NCBI RefSeq assembly: GCF_003667445.1
Contig: NZ_RCTF01000009.1
Span: 149,364 to 213,363 of the forward strand
DNA length: 64,000 bases
From: Xanthobacter tagetidis
GTDB taxonomy: Bacteria > Pseudomonadota > Alphaproteobacteria > Rhizobiales > Xanthobacteraceae
Reading direction: 5' to 3'
Below the pieces are notes generated by a model. The model did no database searches. It worked only from the letters and a program-made list of their open reading frames with translations, and was not told the DNA's origin. Below, one piece after another: positions 19,529 to 27,659 of the stretch. The translations under genes were made by a program, and so were the position numbers. Within the stretch, counting starts at the first letter, position 1. Each line of letters opens with the position of its first letter.

Positions 19529-20350
19529 ATGGCGCGCGAGAACGGCGGGGCGGAGGGTCCATCCGACCGGGTGGGAACGATCTGCCGGGCGCTGCGCCGC
19601 GCCATCATCGAGCAGGCGCTGGAGCCCGGCACAAAGCTGCCCGAGGACGCGCTGGGCGAGCGCTTCGGCGTCAGCCGCACCATCGCCCGGCATGCGCTGG
19701 GGCAGCTCGCGGCGGAAGGACTGGTGGAGCTGCGCCGCAACCGCATCGCGGTGGTGGCGACCCCGTCCTGGCGCGAGGCACGCGATGCCTTCGACATCCG
19801 CATCGAGCTGGAGCGGCTCGTGGTCCGCCAGCTCGCCGGCCGGCTCACCAGGGATCAGGTGGCGCGCCTGAACGCGCATGTGGCGGCGGAGAAGGCGGCG
19901 CACGGCGGCCCAGATTCGGTCTCCATCCGCCTCGCCACCGAATTTCATATCCTCCTGGCAGAGATGACACAGAGCCCGATCCTCATCCGCTATGTGAGCG
20001 AGATCGCCTATCGCTGCTGCCTGACCCTGTCGCTGTTCAGCCGCCCCCATTCCTCGGAATGCGCGGTGAGCGAGCACCGAGCGCTGATCGACGCATTGGT
20101 CGACGGCGACGAGGCGCGGGTGATGAGCTTGATGCACGACCACCTCGAATCGGTGGCCAACCGGGCGCTCGTGCAGCACGCCAAGCCGCGCGGCCGCGAC
20201 ATCATGGACATCCTCGCCCCCTATGCGGGGGAGGGCCGCAGCCCGCCGGCCATGGCCGCGGTCCAGCCGGCGGCGGCGGGGCGGCCTGCGGCAGCGCCCG
20301 ACGCCACGCCGCGGCGCGCCAAGCGTGCCTCCCGGCCGGGCGCCGGCTGA
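19529..20350 (+). CDS. GntR-family regulator (FadR/FCD subfamily)
   Basis: About 273 residues from ATG 19529 (GAGGTGG 5-6 nt upstream); GTG 19520 is an alternative. N-terminal winged HTH with GTICRALRRAIIEQALEPGTKL and FGVSRTIARHALGQLAAEGLVEL; C-terminal FCD effector domain with RIELERLVVRQL, EFHILLAEM and EHRALIDAL, including the acidic/histidine metal site residues. The C-terminal ~45 residues are Ala/Pro/Arg-rich and look disordered. Divergent from yeiH. Effector unknown. Confidence 0.9.
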   Translation: MARENGGAEGPSDRVGTICRALRRAIIEQALEPGTKLPEDALGERFGVSRTIARHALGQLAAEGLVELRRNRIAVVATPSWREARDAFDIRIELERLVVRQLAGRLTRDQVARLNAHVAAEKAAHGGPDSVSIRLATEFHILLAEMTQSPILIRYVSEIAYRCCLTLSLFSRPHSSECAVSEHRALIDALVDGDEARVMSLMHDHLESVANRALVQHAKPRGRDIMDILAPYAGEGRSPPAMAAVQPAAAGRPAAAPDATPRRAKRASRPGAG

Positions 20351-20395
20351 CCGCATGCGCCGACTGCATGCGGGACGGGGCACCGATCCGCTCCA

Positions 20396-20416
20396 AACTG
20401 CATGCAAAATACAGTT
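20396..20416. promoter_or_regulatory. Second GntR-type operator-like palindrome
   Basis: AACTGCAT-gcaaa-ATACAGTT, arms with one mismatch, in the 80-nt gap between the convergent gntR and LLM genes. It shares the AACTGCAT half-site with the palindrome at 19404-19426; a further half-site ACTGCAT is at about 20373. The position is unusual for an operator because no gene starts here. Confidence 0.35.
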
Positions 20417-20430
20417 CCGGCAGCCGCCGC

Positions 20431-21447
20431 TCAGCCTGCGGCGAGGGCGGCTTCCGCCGCACCCGAATTCAGCCCCAGCGAGCCGATGATCTCGAACGAG
20501 CGCAGCCGCTCGGCATGGTCGTAGACATCCGAGACGATCATCACCTCGTCGACGCCGGTCTCCGCGATGAATGCCGAGATGCCGGCGCGCACCGTCTCCG
20601 GGCCGCCCACCACCGAGCGCGCGAGCTTGCGCCGGGCCTGGATCTTCTCCATGGGCGTCCAATAGGTCTCGATGTCGTCGATGGGCGGCTTGCTCAGGCC
20701 GCGCGCGCCGCGGAACTGGTCCGCCGCGCTCATCTGCTGGGTGGTGGCGAGGCGGCGCGCCTTCTCGTCGGTTTCCGCCGCAATCACGTTGAGGCCCGCC
20801 ATGGCATAGGGCCGGGAGAGCACGGCCGAGGGCTGGAAGCGCTCCCGATAGACCGCGAGCGCGTCCAGGAGCTGGTCGGGTGCGAAGTGCGAGGCGAAGG
20901 CGTAGGGCAGGCCGAGGATCGCCGCCAGCTGCGCCCCGTAGGTGCTCGAACCGAGGATCCAGAGCGGCACCTGCGTCCCCGCAGCCGGCACCGCCTGGAT
21001 GCGCCGGTCGGCGGCCTCCGGAGAGAGATAGGCCTGCAGCTCCAGCACGTCCTGGGGAAAGGCGTCGGCGGCCTCATAGGTACGCCGCAGGGCGCGCAGG
21101 GTCTCGCCGTCGGTTCCCGGCGCCCGGCCGAGCCCGAGGTCGATGCGGCCGGGGAACAGCCGTTCCAGGGTGCCGAACTGCTCGGCGATCACCAGCGGCG
21201 AATGGTTCGGCAGCATGATCCCGCCGGCGCCCACGCGGATGGTGCGGGTTCCGGCGGCGATATGGCCGACCACCACCGCCGTCGCGGCGCTGGCGATGCC
21301 CGCCATGTTGTGGTGCTCGGCCACCCAGAAGCGGGTGTAGCCCCATTGCTCCGCATGGGCGGCGAGGTCGCGCGCGTTGAGCAGCGCGCCGCGCGCGTCG
21401 GTGTCCTGGGTGATGCGCACCAGATCGAGAATGGAGAGGGAGGCCAT
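20431..21447 (-). CDS. LLM-class flavin-dependent oxidoreductase
   Basis: 338 residues of the bacterial luciferase-like monooxygenase family (TIM barrel, FMN). Recognisable are [58 protein letters not shown] and [16 protein letters not shown], the pattern of the MsnO8/YhbW-like subgroup. Substrate is not predictable. Transcribed toward gntR and away from the tRNA-Lys gene. Confidence 0.9.
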   Translation of the reverse strand: MASLSILDLVRITQDTDARGALLNARDLAAHAEQWGYTRFWVAEHHNMAGIASAATAVVVGHIAAGTRTIRVGAGGIMLPNHSPLVIAEQFGTLERLFPGRIDLGLGRAPGTDGETLRALRRTYEAADAFPQDVLELQAYLSPEAADRRIQAVPAAGTQVPLWILGSSTYGAQLAAILGLPYAFASHFAPDQLLDALAVYRERFQPSAVLSRPYAMAGLNVIAAETDEKARRLATTQQMSAADQFRGARGLSKPPIDDIETYWTPMEKIQARRKLARSVVGGPETVRAGISAFIAETGVDEVMIVSDVYDHAERLRSFEIIGSLGLNSGAAEAALAAG

Positions 21448-21608
21448 GAGAAGGGTTCCGGAATCTGTCCACAGCCGCGCCGCCCCCGGCCGCGACCTTC
21501 CCCATCATATGGTGCGCGTTTGCGGCGGCGCGATGGGGGAGGGCACGTCGATCCGTCCGCCCAGCCTTGACGCTGCCCTCCCGGCAGCCTAACCACGCTT
21601 GCCCAAGT

Positions 21609-21684
21609 GAGCCCGTAGCTCAGCCGGTAGAGCACGTGACTTTTAATCATGGGGTCTCGGGTTCGAATCCCGACGGGCTCACCA
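21609..21684 (+). tRNA. tRNA-Lys (anticodon TTT)
   Basis: 76 nt including an encoded CCA. Acceptor stem GAGCCCG pairs with CGGGCTC; anticodon loop CTTTTAA gives TTT; T-loop GTTCGAATC is canonical. Its 3' 45 nt (21640-21684) are duplicated exactly at 38490-38534, so the tRNA was the integration site of the downstream island and remains intact. Confidence 0.97.
21640..21684 (+). repeat. attL: 45-bp direct repeat within tRNA-Lys
   Basis: Identical to 38490-38534. It covers the anticodon loop to the CCA end. The bases on either side differ between copies, so the 45 bp are the full identity block and define the island edges. Confidence 0.95.
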
Positions 21685-21819
21685 AAACTCCCATAAAAAT
21701 CAAATGATTAAATAAATGAATTCAAGGGGTCGCGACATTTTCCGTTTACCGGGTCACGTGGGGGTCACAAATCATCCCCGCACGCTCCCGAACCCATCAA
21801 TGCAGAAGCGGCGACCCAG

Positions 21820-22251
21820 TCAGGCGCCCAACTCGATCATGGTTCCGACGATCTGGTGTTCGCCCGCCAGAAGGATCGGCGTTCGCCTTCGGAAACGAGC
21901 CTGCCAGTTCTCCGGCTCCGCTTGAAGGTAGATTCCATCGTAGACCGCTTCCGATCCATCATCTGAGGTTGGGTCTGGCGGTACCATGTCGTCCCCTGGG
22001 AAGGTATTGAATCCGCACTCGCTCATCCAGCTGGGTATGCCACGGAGGCCGCACTTCGGCGCTCCGAAGCCCCGGAGAAACGACTGGAACGCGTGGTGGC
22101 CTGACAGTTCGATGAGCTTGCAGCCGATGTGCCATCGCTTTGCATGCGGCGCGACGACGTCGCTGCCGCAATGCGCGCGCATCAACGGCGCTGGGACGAC
22201 GCAGATCGTGCCATCGGCTGTTCCGTTACCCGACAGGAAGACACGGGGCAT
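21820..22251 (-). CDS. Hypothetical island protein
   Basis: 143 residues from the ATG at 22251 (MPRVFLSGNGTADG); the frame extends upstream to an ATG at 22374, but that part is Arg/Ser-rich and looks non-coding. C-terminus ENWQARFRRRTPILLAGEHQ. No family recognised and no strong ribosome-binding site seen. It is the first possible gene inside attL. It could be a remnant. Confidence 0.4.
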   Translation of the reverse strand: MPRVFLSGNGTADGTICVVPAPLMRAHCGSDVVAPHAKRWHIGCKLIELSGHHAFQSFLRGFGAPKCGLRGIPSWMSECGFNTFPGDDMVPPDPTSDDGSEAVYDGIYLQAEPENWQARFRRRTPILLAGEHQIVGTMIELGA

Positions 22252-22596
22252 CTGCCGCTGAAGCGCGCGAGATCGCGATGCTTCTTTCGATAGATACCGC
22301 GTCTCTTCGCGGTCTCTCCGCAAAGCTCGGCGTGCTGATTGCCGTGGAGGGCCGATGGCGCCGAGGGGCGGCATTTTCCGCGGCCGAACAGCGGCGCATT
22401 CGCAGGGATGTAGCGCGCTTGGAGCAATTGCAGCTGCCGAAGTCGATCTACTCTACGGCTTGAAGCAGTTCTCGGGATGCGGATGCTTCGACGCCCATTG
22501 CGGGGCGATTGTCTCCCCCGGCGTAGCAGCGGGCGCTGTGAGATTGTGAGCGACATGGGATTGCGAACCCGACCATCGGCACAGCATAGATCAGGC
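22252..22596. other. Gap with one weak small ORF
   Basis: 345 nt. A 61-codon plus-strand ORF at 22278-22463 (MLLSIDTASLRGLSAKLG..., predicted helical) is the only candidate; it has no clear ribosome-binding site and no recognised family. No RNA gene or repeat seen. Confidence 0.3.
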
Positions 22597-23901
22597 ATGA
22601 ATGAAGCCGATCTCAAAGAGCTCAAGAAGGCGAGCCTCGCACTTCTGCGCCTCACCGACGCCGAATGGCGCGCTATTTCGGGGACGAGGCGGCGCGGTGA
22701 GCACTTTTCCCTTCACTTCGCGCACAAGATTGCGCGGGAAGCGCAGCGCGGGGGCCTCGTTCTGGTCGCGGCGCCGGAAGCCGAACTGCGTTTGGGAACG
22801 GTAACCTCGATCAACGCGACATCCACCTTCGACTCGCGGGTCGTCTTCGACCGGCTGACCCCTATAGTGCCGGTATCGCTCGAGGAGCTGCTCGCCGGCA
22901 TCGCGCGCGCGGCGCTCAAGACACCGCGCGCGCGTCTGGAGGCGGCTGGCGCCGGCTTTCATCGAATCTCGGAGAAGCTAGGCGAGGCCATTGTAGACGA
23001 GCTGGCGCGGAAGGCGGAGAACGGTCCTGCGCTCGCTCGAACTCTCGCTTACCGACGGCGTCCTCGACGGTTTGACAATGCGAGGGCTCTGCAAGGCGAC
23101 GCCGTCGCCTTGGCGATCAAGGCCTTCGGCGGATCGAGCGAAGCGGCTGCGGTGAGTTTACCGGGTGGTGATACGGCGCTGGGCTTTGTGCGCCTGCTTG
23201 AGGACGCGGTGATTGAGCACGATGCTCGCTGGATGCCGGGCTGGCGACTTTCGGACAGCGATCTGACCGGCCGGGCCACTTTCGAGCGGCGGGGCGAGCG
23301 GCTCGATGTCTTCACCGCCAACAAGCGCCCACTGGAGGAGCTGTTTGGCGTGGACCTGATCTACCTGAACGAAGCGCGCGGCGCACTCGTGATGGTCCAG
23401 TACAAGATGCTTGAGCCGGAAGAACGCGGACGCCGTCGGATTGAATTCGGTCCATACACCTATGACGTGGTCGACGATCAGGAATGGACGGTGCACATCG
23501 ACCATCAATTTTTGGACGAGCTGGGCCGGATGCGTCGGTTTGGTCGCGATCTCGAGCCTGACAGCGCGTATAGGCTCCATCCCGGAGCCTTCTTCTTCAA
23601 GTTCGTCCGGCGGCGAGCTGCGGCAAATAGCGCCGGCATTCTGCTCAGCATGGGCCATCTCGAGCAGCTTATGGCAGCGGGAGAGCTTGCAGGAGCGCGG
23701 GGTGGACTGCGGTTGAGCTATCGCAGCCTCGACGGGCACTACCTGCGAAGCGAGCCGTTCGTCGAACTTGTGCGGTCCGGTTATGTCGGAACGCGGGGAG
23801 CGACCACCAAGCACCTACAAACCCTGATCAAGTCTTCGCTGCAGGGCGGCAGAGCCGTCGTGGCGGGTGTGCAGTCTGCTCTTGACGATCTCAGACGTTA
23901 G
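22597..23901 (+). CDS. Unknown protein with PD-(D/E)xK (Mrr-like) motif
   Basis: 434 residues from ATG 22597 (MNEADLKELKK), chosen over longer in-frame extensions that read poorly. In the C-terminal half the stretch PLEELFGVDLIYLN (E249, D253), followed by VMVQYK (Q268, K270), has the spacing of an Mrr-type nuclease core: acidic residue, GxD, then QxK on the next strand. The N-terminal ~150 residues are mostly helical with Arg/Lys clusters. No full family recognised. It lies in the cargo side of the island between attL and the Fic-SPARSA-Hachiman block and stands alone on its strand. Nuclease activity is inference from the motif. Confidence 0.75.
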   Translation: MNEADLKELKKASLALLRLTDAEWRAISGTRRRGEHFSLHFAHKIAREAQRGGLVLVAAPEAELRLGTVTSINATSTFDSRVVFDRLTPIVPVSLEELLAGIARAALKTPRARLEAAGAGFHRISEKLGEAIVDELARKAENGPALARTLAYRRRPRRFDNARALQGDAVALAIKAFGGSSEAAAVSLPGGDTALGFVRLLEDAVIEHDARWMPGWRLSDSDLTGRATFERRGERLDVFTANKRPLEELFGVDLIYLNEARGALVMVQYKMLEPEERGRRRIEFGPYTYDVVDDQEWTVHIDHQFLDELGRMRRFGRDLEPDSAYRLHPGAFFFKFVRRRAAANSAGILLSMGHLEQLMAAGELAGARGGLRLSYRSLDGHYLRSEPFVELVRSGYVGTRGATTKHLQTLIKSSLQGGRAVVAGVQSALDDLRR

Positions 23902-24583
23902 AACCCTGTCGAGGCAGCGCCAAACGAGCCGCCAGGCCCGATAAGCCCTCGATACGGCTGAAAGAAATGATCTACTCGTTTTCGGCCACAACCGTAAATC
24001 GAGTGAGATTACCATGTGCTCAACCTGAGTGAGGCCGAGCTGGGCGATGAGTAGGGCCTCTCGGCGCTTCGTTTCGAAGCGCACGTTAATAGCTCGCGAC
24101 CCGTGCGCGGATGGACTGACATTAGAGACGTCCCAAAAGCCGACATTGCTTGTGAAGCTGCCGACCGCCTGTAAATTTTTGTTGGCGTATGTGTGCGAAT
24201 CCCCCGCGATCCGCCATCCCGCCGATTGCCCTCTGTAGTGCGATATTGCCGCCGATAACCGCCGATGGCCGCAACGTCATCAAGTAGCATACGCACCGTC
24301 GATCACCGCCGTTTCTACGTTACAGCCCTACATATCAGCGTCTACATCGATGATGATCTCGATGGATTGTTCGTTCTAGACAGTGTTTTTGGGGAGGTAC
24401 TACTCTGCGAATGCAGGTGTAAATTGTACCGCCACTGAAAGCGGAATAATACTGTTACAAACCGTGCACGTGTTCGCGCCCGTGTTGGCATCGACCGTTA
24501 TTTAAGAACGCTTACCTTAGGCCAACGCCTATTTAGGCCAAGAGCCGATTGCTTAAATAAGGCCACTCCCGCATGGTAGGATC
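23902..24583. other. Non-coding gap, AT-rich, with a tRNA 3'-end-like segment
   Basis: 682 nt with no convincing gene. The segment CGAATCCCCCGCGATCCGCCA at about 24195-24215 resembles a T-loop plus acceptor 3' end with CCA of a tRNA-Ser, without the rest of the tRNA. It is followed by GCCGAT-type short repeats (24222-24270) and a strongly AT-rich stretch (24340-24560) that may hold the promoter for the Fic-SPARSA genes. An antisense ORF here contains the translated tRNA-end artefact SRGIRTHTPT and is not a gene. Confidence 0.45.
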
Positions 24584-24648
24584 ATGTCCGAATCAGCATC
24601 CAGCCTCCGGCTAGGCCGCTTTGTCGAGACCGTGTTGCGGGGGAAATC

Positions 24649-25764
24649 GTGCGCGCATTCGTGCCGCCCTCACTGCCGCCCGAACCGCCGATCGACGTAC
24701 TAGCCCTTCTGGAGCGGCTAGGCCTGGCCGAACGCGCGTTGGGTCGTCTGGACGGGATCACGATGTTGCTCCCGCGTCAGGAGCTGTTCCTCCACATGTA
24801 TGCAAGGAAGGAAGCAGTCCTCTCGTCCCAGACCGAAGGAACGCAGTCCACCTTTTCGGACCTGCTCCGCTTCGAGACCGAGGCGCGTGCCGGTCAGCCA
24901 ATCGACGACATTATAGAAGTCTCGAACTACGTCGATGAAATGATGTATGGGCTGGACCGGCCGGAAAACCTGCCGCTGTCGCTGCGCCTGATCCGCGAGA
25001 TGCACCAACGGCTACTTCAAAGCGGGCGTGACGGCACTAAAAATCCCGGCGAGTTTCGGCGGTCTCAGAACTGGATCGGTGGGTCACGTCCAGGCAACGC
25101 GCTGTTCGTGCCGCCGCCGCCGGCCGAGATGGATGTTTGTCTCGATGCGCTTGAGCGTTTCATGCATGACGACGGCTCCCCTCTACCTGCCCTGATTAAG
25201 GCCGGCCTGCTGCATGTCCAATTCGAGACCATCCCCTCGTTCCTTGATGGCAATGGCAGGATCGGTCACTTACAGGTCACGTGGTACCTGTGCGTCAACG
25301 GTGTGCTGCGCAAGCCGCTACGCTATCTGAGCCTTTACATGAAAACGCATCGCGCCGACTATTACCGCCTTCTTCAGGAGGTGCGCCAGCATGGGGCATG
25401 GCAAGCCTGGCTCGATTTCTTCGTCACCGGTGTTGCGGATACCGCCAATCAGGCATTGGAGGCCGTCACCCGGATTGTCGATCTGTTCAAGGAAGACCGC
25501 GAGCGGATTACGATAGAGAGCGACCGGGCAGGCTCCGCGCTGCGTATCCGCGATCTGTTTCAGGAAAACCCGTTCCTGACGGCCAGCCAACTCGTTCAGC
25601 AAACAGGTCTCTCAGCCCCCACGGTCAATGCGGCGCTCGCCGATTTGGAACGGTTCGGCATCGTCGAAGAAATCACTGGGCGCAAACGGGGGCGCGTGTT
25701 CAGTTACCGGCGATACCTCGCCATCTTGAGCGAGGGAACCGACCCGCTCCTCACGACGGCCTGA
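24649..25764 (+). CDS. Degenerate Fic-family protein (catalytic His lost)
   Basis: 371 residues from GTG 24649. Class II Fic layout: N-terminal inhibitory motif SSQTEG (SxxxEG), then the Fic core and a C-terminal winged-helix (LTASQLVQQTGLSAPTVNAALADLERFGIV). The active-site loop reads IPSFLDGNGRIGH where the family has HPFxDGNGRxGR: the catalytic His is Pro (CCC at 25234-25236) and the last Arg is His. Upstream, ATG 24584 begins a segment (MSESASSLRLGRFVET) that looks like the true Fic N-terminus but is out of frame by one base; adding one G to the G5 run at 24639-24643 would join it to GEIVRAFVPPSLPPEP. Likely inactive as an AMP-transferase. Its stop is 11 nt before the SIR2 gene. Confidence 0.85.
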   Translation: MRAFVPPSLPPEPPIDVLALLERLGLAERALGRLDGITMLLPRQELFLHMYARKEAVLSSQTEGTQSTFSDLLRFETEARAGQPIDDIIEVSNYVDEMMYGLDRPENLPLSLRLIREMHQRLLQSGRDGTKNPGEFRRSQNWIGGSRPGNALFVPPPPAEMDVCLDALERFMHDDGSPLPALIKAGLLHVQFETIPSFLDGNGRIGHLQVTWYLCVNGVLRKPLRYLSLYMKTHRADYYRLLQEVRQHGAWQAWLDFFVTGVADTANQALEAVTRIVDLFKEDRERITIESDRAGSALRIRDLFQENPFLTASQLVQQTGLSAPTVNAALADLERFGIVEEITGRKRGRVFSYRRYLAILSEGTDPLLTTA

Positions 25765-25775
25765 AAGGGGAGACT

Positions 25776-27659
25776 GTGCCGATAAAAACTATCTCCGCCG
25801 CACAATTCGCGACAGCGTTCGATCTTAGGCCAAATCTTGTGGCGTGGTTCCTCGGCGCAGGCGCATCGGCCGCCTCCGGCATTCCGACCGGCTATGCCAT
25901 GATCCGCGATTTTAAGGCGCAAATCTTTTGCCGCGAAACCAACCTGTCAAAGCGCGAGATTGATACGGCTGATCCGATCTGGATCGACAGGATCGATGCC
26001 TTTTTCCGCCAAAATTCGCAGTTGCCGCCTGACGGTGATCCTACCGAATATGCCAAGGCTTTCGAAGCGGTTTATCCTGAGGCCCGGCATCGCCGACAGT
26101 ATATAGACGATGCGATCTCCAAGGGCACTCCCTGTTTTGGACATAAGGTGCTTGGAAGTCTTATGGCTGCCGGCAAGGTCGATTGCGTTTTCACGACCAA
26201 CTTCGATCCGCTCATCGAGGAGTCGGCGCTTTCGGCAAACGGGATTCTGCCAGCAGACAACCAGAACCGCGCAACTGTGGCGGCGATCGATTCTGCCGAC
26301 CGTGCCATGCGGTGCCTCAATGAATCGGACTGGCCATTGGTCGCTAAGCTCCACGGTGATTATCAGTCGATCGCGATTAAGAACACGGGATCAGAACTGG
26401 AAGAACAGGACGCCCGGATGCGGCATGTGCTGGTGGAATCCGGCAAGCGCTTTGGAATGATCTTCGTCGGCTATAGCGGACGCGACGCTTCGATCATGGA
26501 GGCGCTGAACACGGTTCTCGATGCGCCGTCGCCATTTCCGAACGGAGTGCACTGGCTCACCTCTTCAGCTTCCCGTTTACTGCCCGCCGTGATCGAATTC
26601 CTAGAGCGCGCCGAAGCGGCTGGCGTGGACGTGGCCGTCGTTGAGTGCGCTACCTTTGACGAACTGGCTGCTGATATCATCAAGGTTACCGATATACCTA
26701 AGCCGCTTCTTGATCGGGTGATGGAAGGGCGACCTACGCCGCGCCTCGTACCCGTTCGGATTCCAAATGCCAAAGCCCGCGCCTTCCCGGTGCTGCGCTA
26801 TTCGGCAATTCTGGTCCAGTCGATGCCGGCCGCAGCCAGACGCATCAGGCTGAGCCAATCGACGACGTCGGCAGAGGTGCGCGAGATCTTCAAGGCGAAG
26901 AGATGTCGCGCGACGGCGGCCGCTTTGGGGCGTGAGCTAGCGGCGTTCGGTCGGGACCAAGAAATCCTGGATGCCTTGGCTCCGCTCGGCCCATCGCTCG
27001 CTGGAACGGTCGATCTGGATCCGGTCGCCGATAGCTGGGCGATGGGGTTGCTATACGACACGCTCGTGCGATCGCTCGCCCGACAGCGCCCGCTCATCCC
27101 ACGCTACAGGCGTTCGGGCCATTCGCTCGTCGTTGCGATACCGCGCGACGGCGATGATCCTGATCGAACGCTGCGTCAGCAGCAAACCCTATCCCGGCTG
27201 CGCGACGCCTACGGCACCGGCCTGTTTGGCGCAGTGCCCAAGCTTGGCTTCCCGTTTCAGGAGGGTGTCCACCTCAAGCTGGAACAAGTCGATGGAAAGT
27301 GGTGGTGCGGCTTCGAGCCTTACACGTTCGTCCAGTTGCCCCGACAAGATACTCCACAAACGGAGAGTGCGGAGGATCTGGTCGTGCAAGAAGCTGCGGC
27401 TGAAATGGGCATGCAAGCCGAGCGACGGGGTGATCCTGCCGGTGACTGGCGCCGCGAGCGATGGGCCCCGCGATATAACAGGAATTGGGCCAGCATTATT
27501 GGGGCCTGGGCACAGCTTCTGACCGAGACGGGCGGCCCGCTCAGAACCGCTTTCGGACTCGAAGATGGCTCTGGCATTGATGCCGTGTTCAAGGTGTCCC
27601 CCGTTACAGGGTTTAGCCGACCGTCGCATCACCATACCTACTTCGACAGGAGCAAATGA
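25776..27659 (+). CDS. SIR2-APAZ effector of a short-Argonaute (SPARSA) system
   Basis: 627 residues from GTG 25776 (GGGGAG 4-5 nt upstream). N-terminal SIR2 domain: NAD-binding GAGAS at 27-31 with SGIPTG, catalytic-type N142 in TTNFD, H193 in KLHGDY, and FVGYSGRD. The C-terminal ~300 residues fit an APAZ domain in position and length, the region that replaces the PAZ/N lobes and holds the guide-target duplex. Its stop overlaps the Argonaute start (ATGA). In characterised SPARSA, guide-directed recognition of invader nucleic acid triggers NAD+ depletion and abortive infection. All catalytic elements appear intact. Confidence 0.92.
   Translation: MPIKTISAAQFATAFDLRPNLVAWFLGAGASAASGIPTGYAMIRDFKAQIFCRETNLSKREIDTADPIWIDRIDAFFRQNSQLPPDGDPTEYAKAFEAVYPEARHRRQYIDDAISKGTPCFGHKVLGSLMAAGKVDCVFTTNFDPLIEESALSANGILPADNQNRATVAAIDSADRAMRCLNESDWPLVAKLHGDYQSIAIKNTGSELEEQDARMRHVLVESGKRFGMIFVGYSGRDASIMEALNTVLDAPSPFPNGVHWLTSSASRLLPAVIEFLERAEAAGVDVAVVECATFDELAADIIKVTDIPKPLLDRVMEGRPTPRLVPVRIPNAKARAFPVLRYSAILVQSMPAAARRIRLSQSTTSAEVREIFKAKRCRATAAALGRELAAFGRDQEILDALAPLGPSLAGTVDLDPVADSWAMGLLYDTLVRSLARQRPLIPRYRRSGHSLVVAIPRDGDDPDRTLRQQQTLSRLRDAYGTGLFGAVPKLGFPFQEGVHLKLEQVDGKWWCGFEPYTFVQLPRQDTPQTESAEDLVVQEAAAEMGMQAERRGDPAGDWRRERWAPRYNRNWASIIGAWAQLLTETGGPLRTAFGLEDGSGIDAVFKVSPVTGFSRPSHHHTYFDRSK

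Noticed and set aside
24009..24296. Minus-strand ORF of 95 codons containing SRGIRTHTPT
   Set aside because: This string is the translation of a tRNA 3'-end-like segment and is a known annotation artefact near integration sites.
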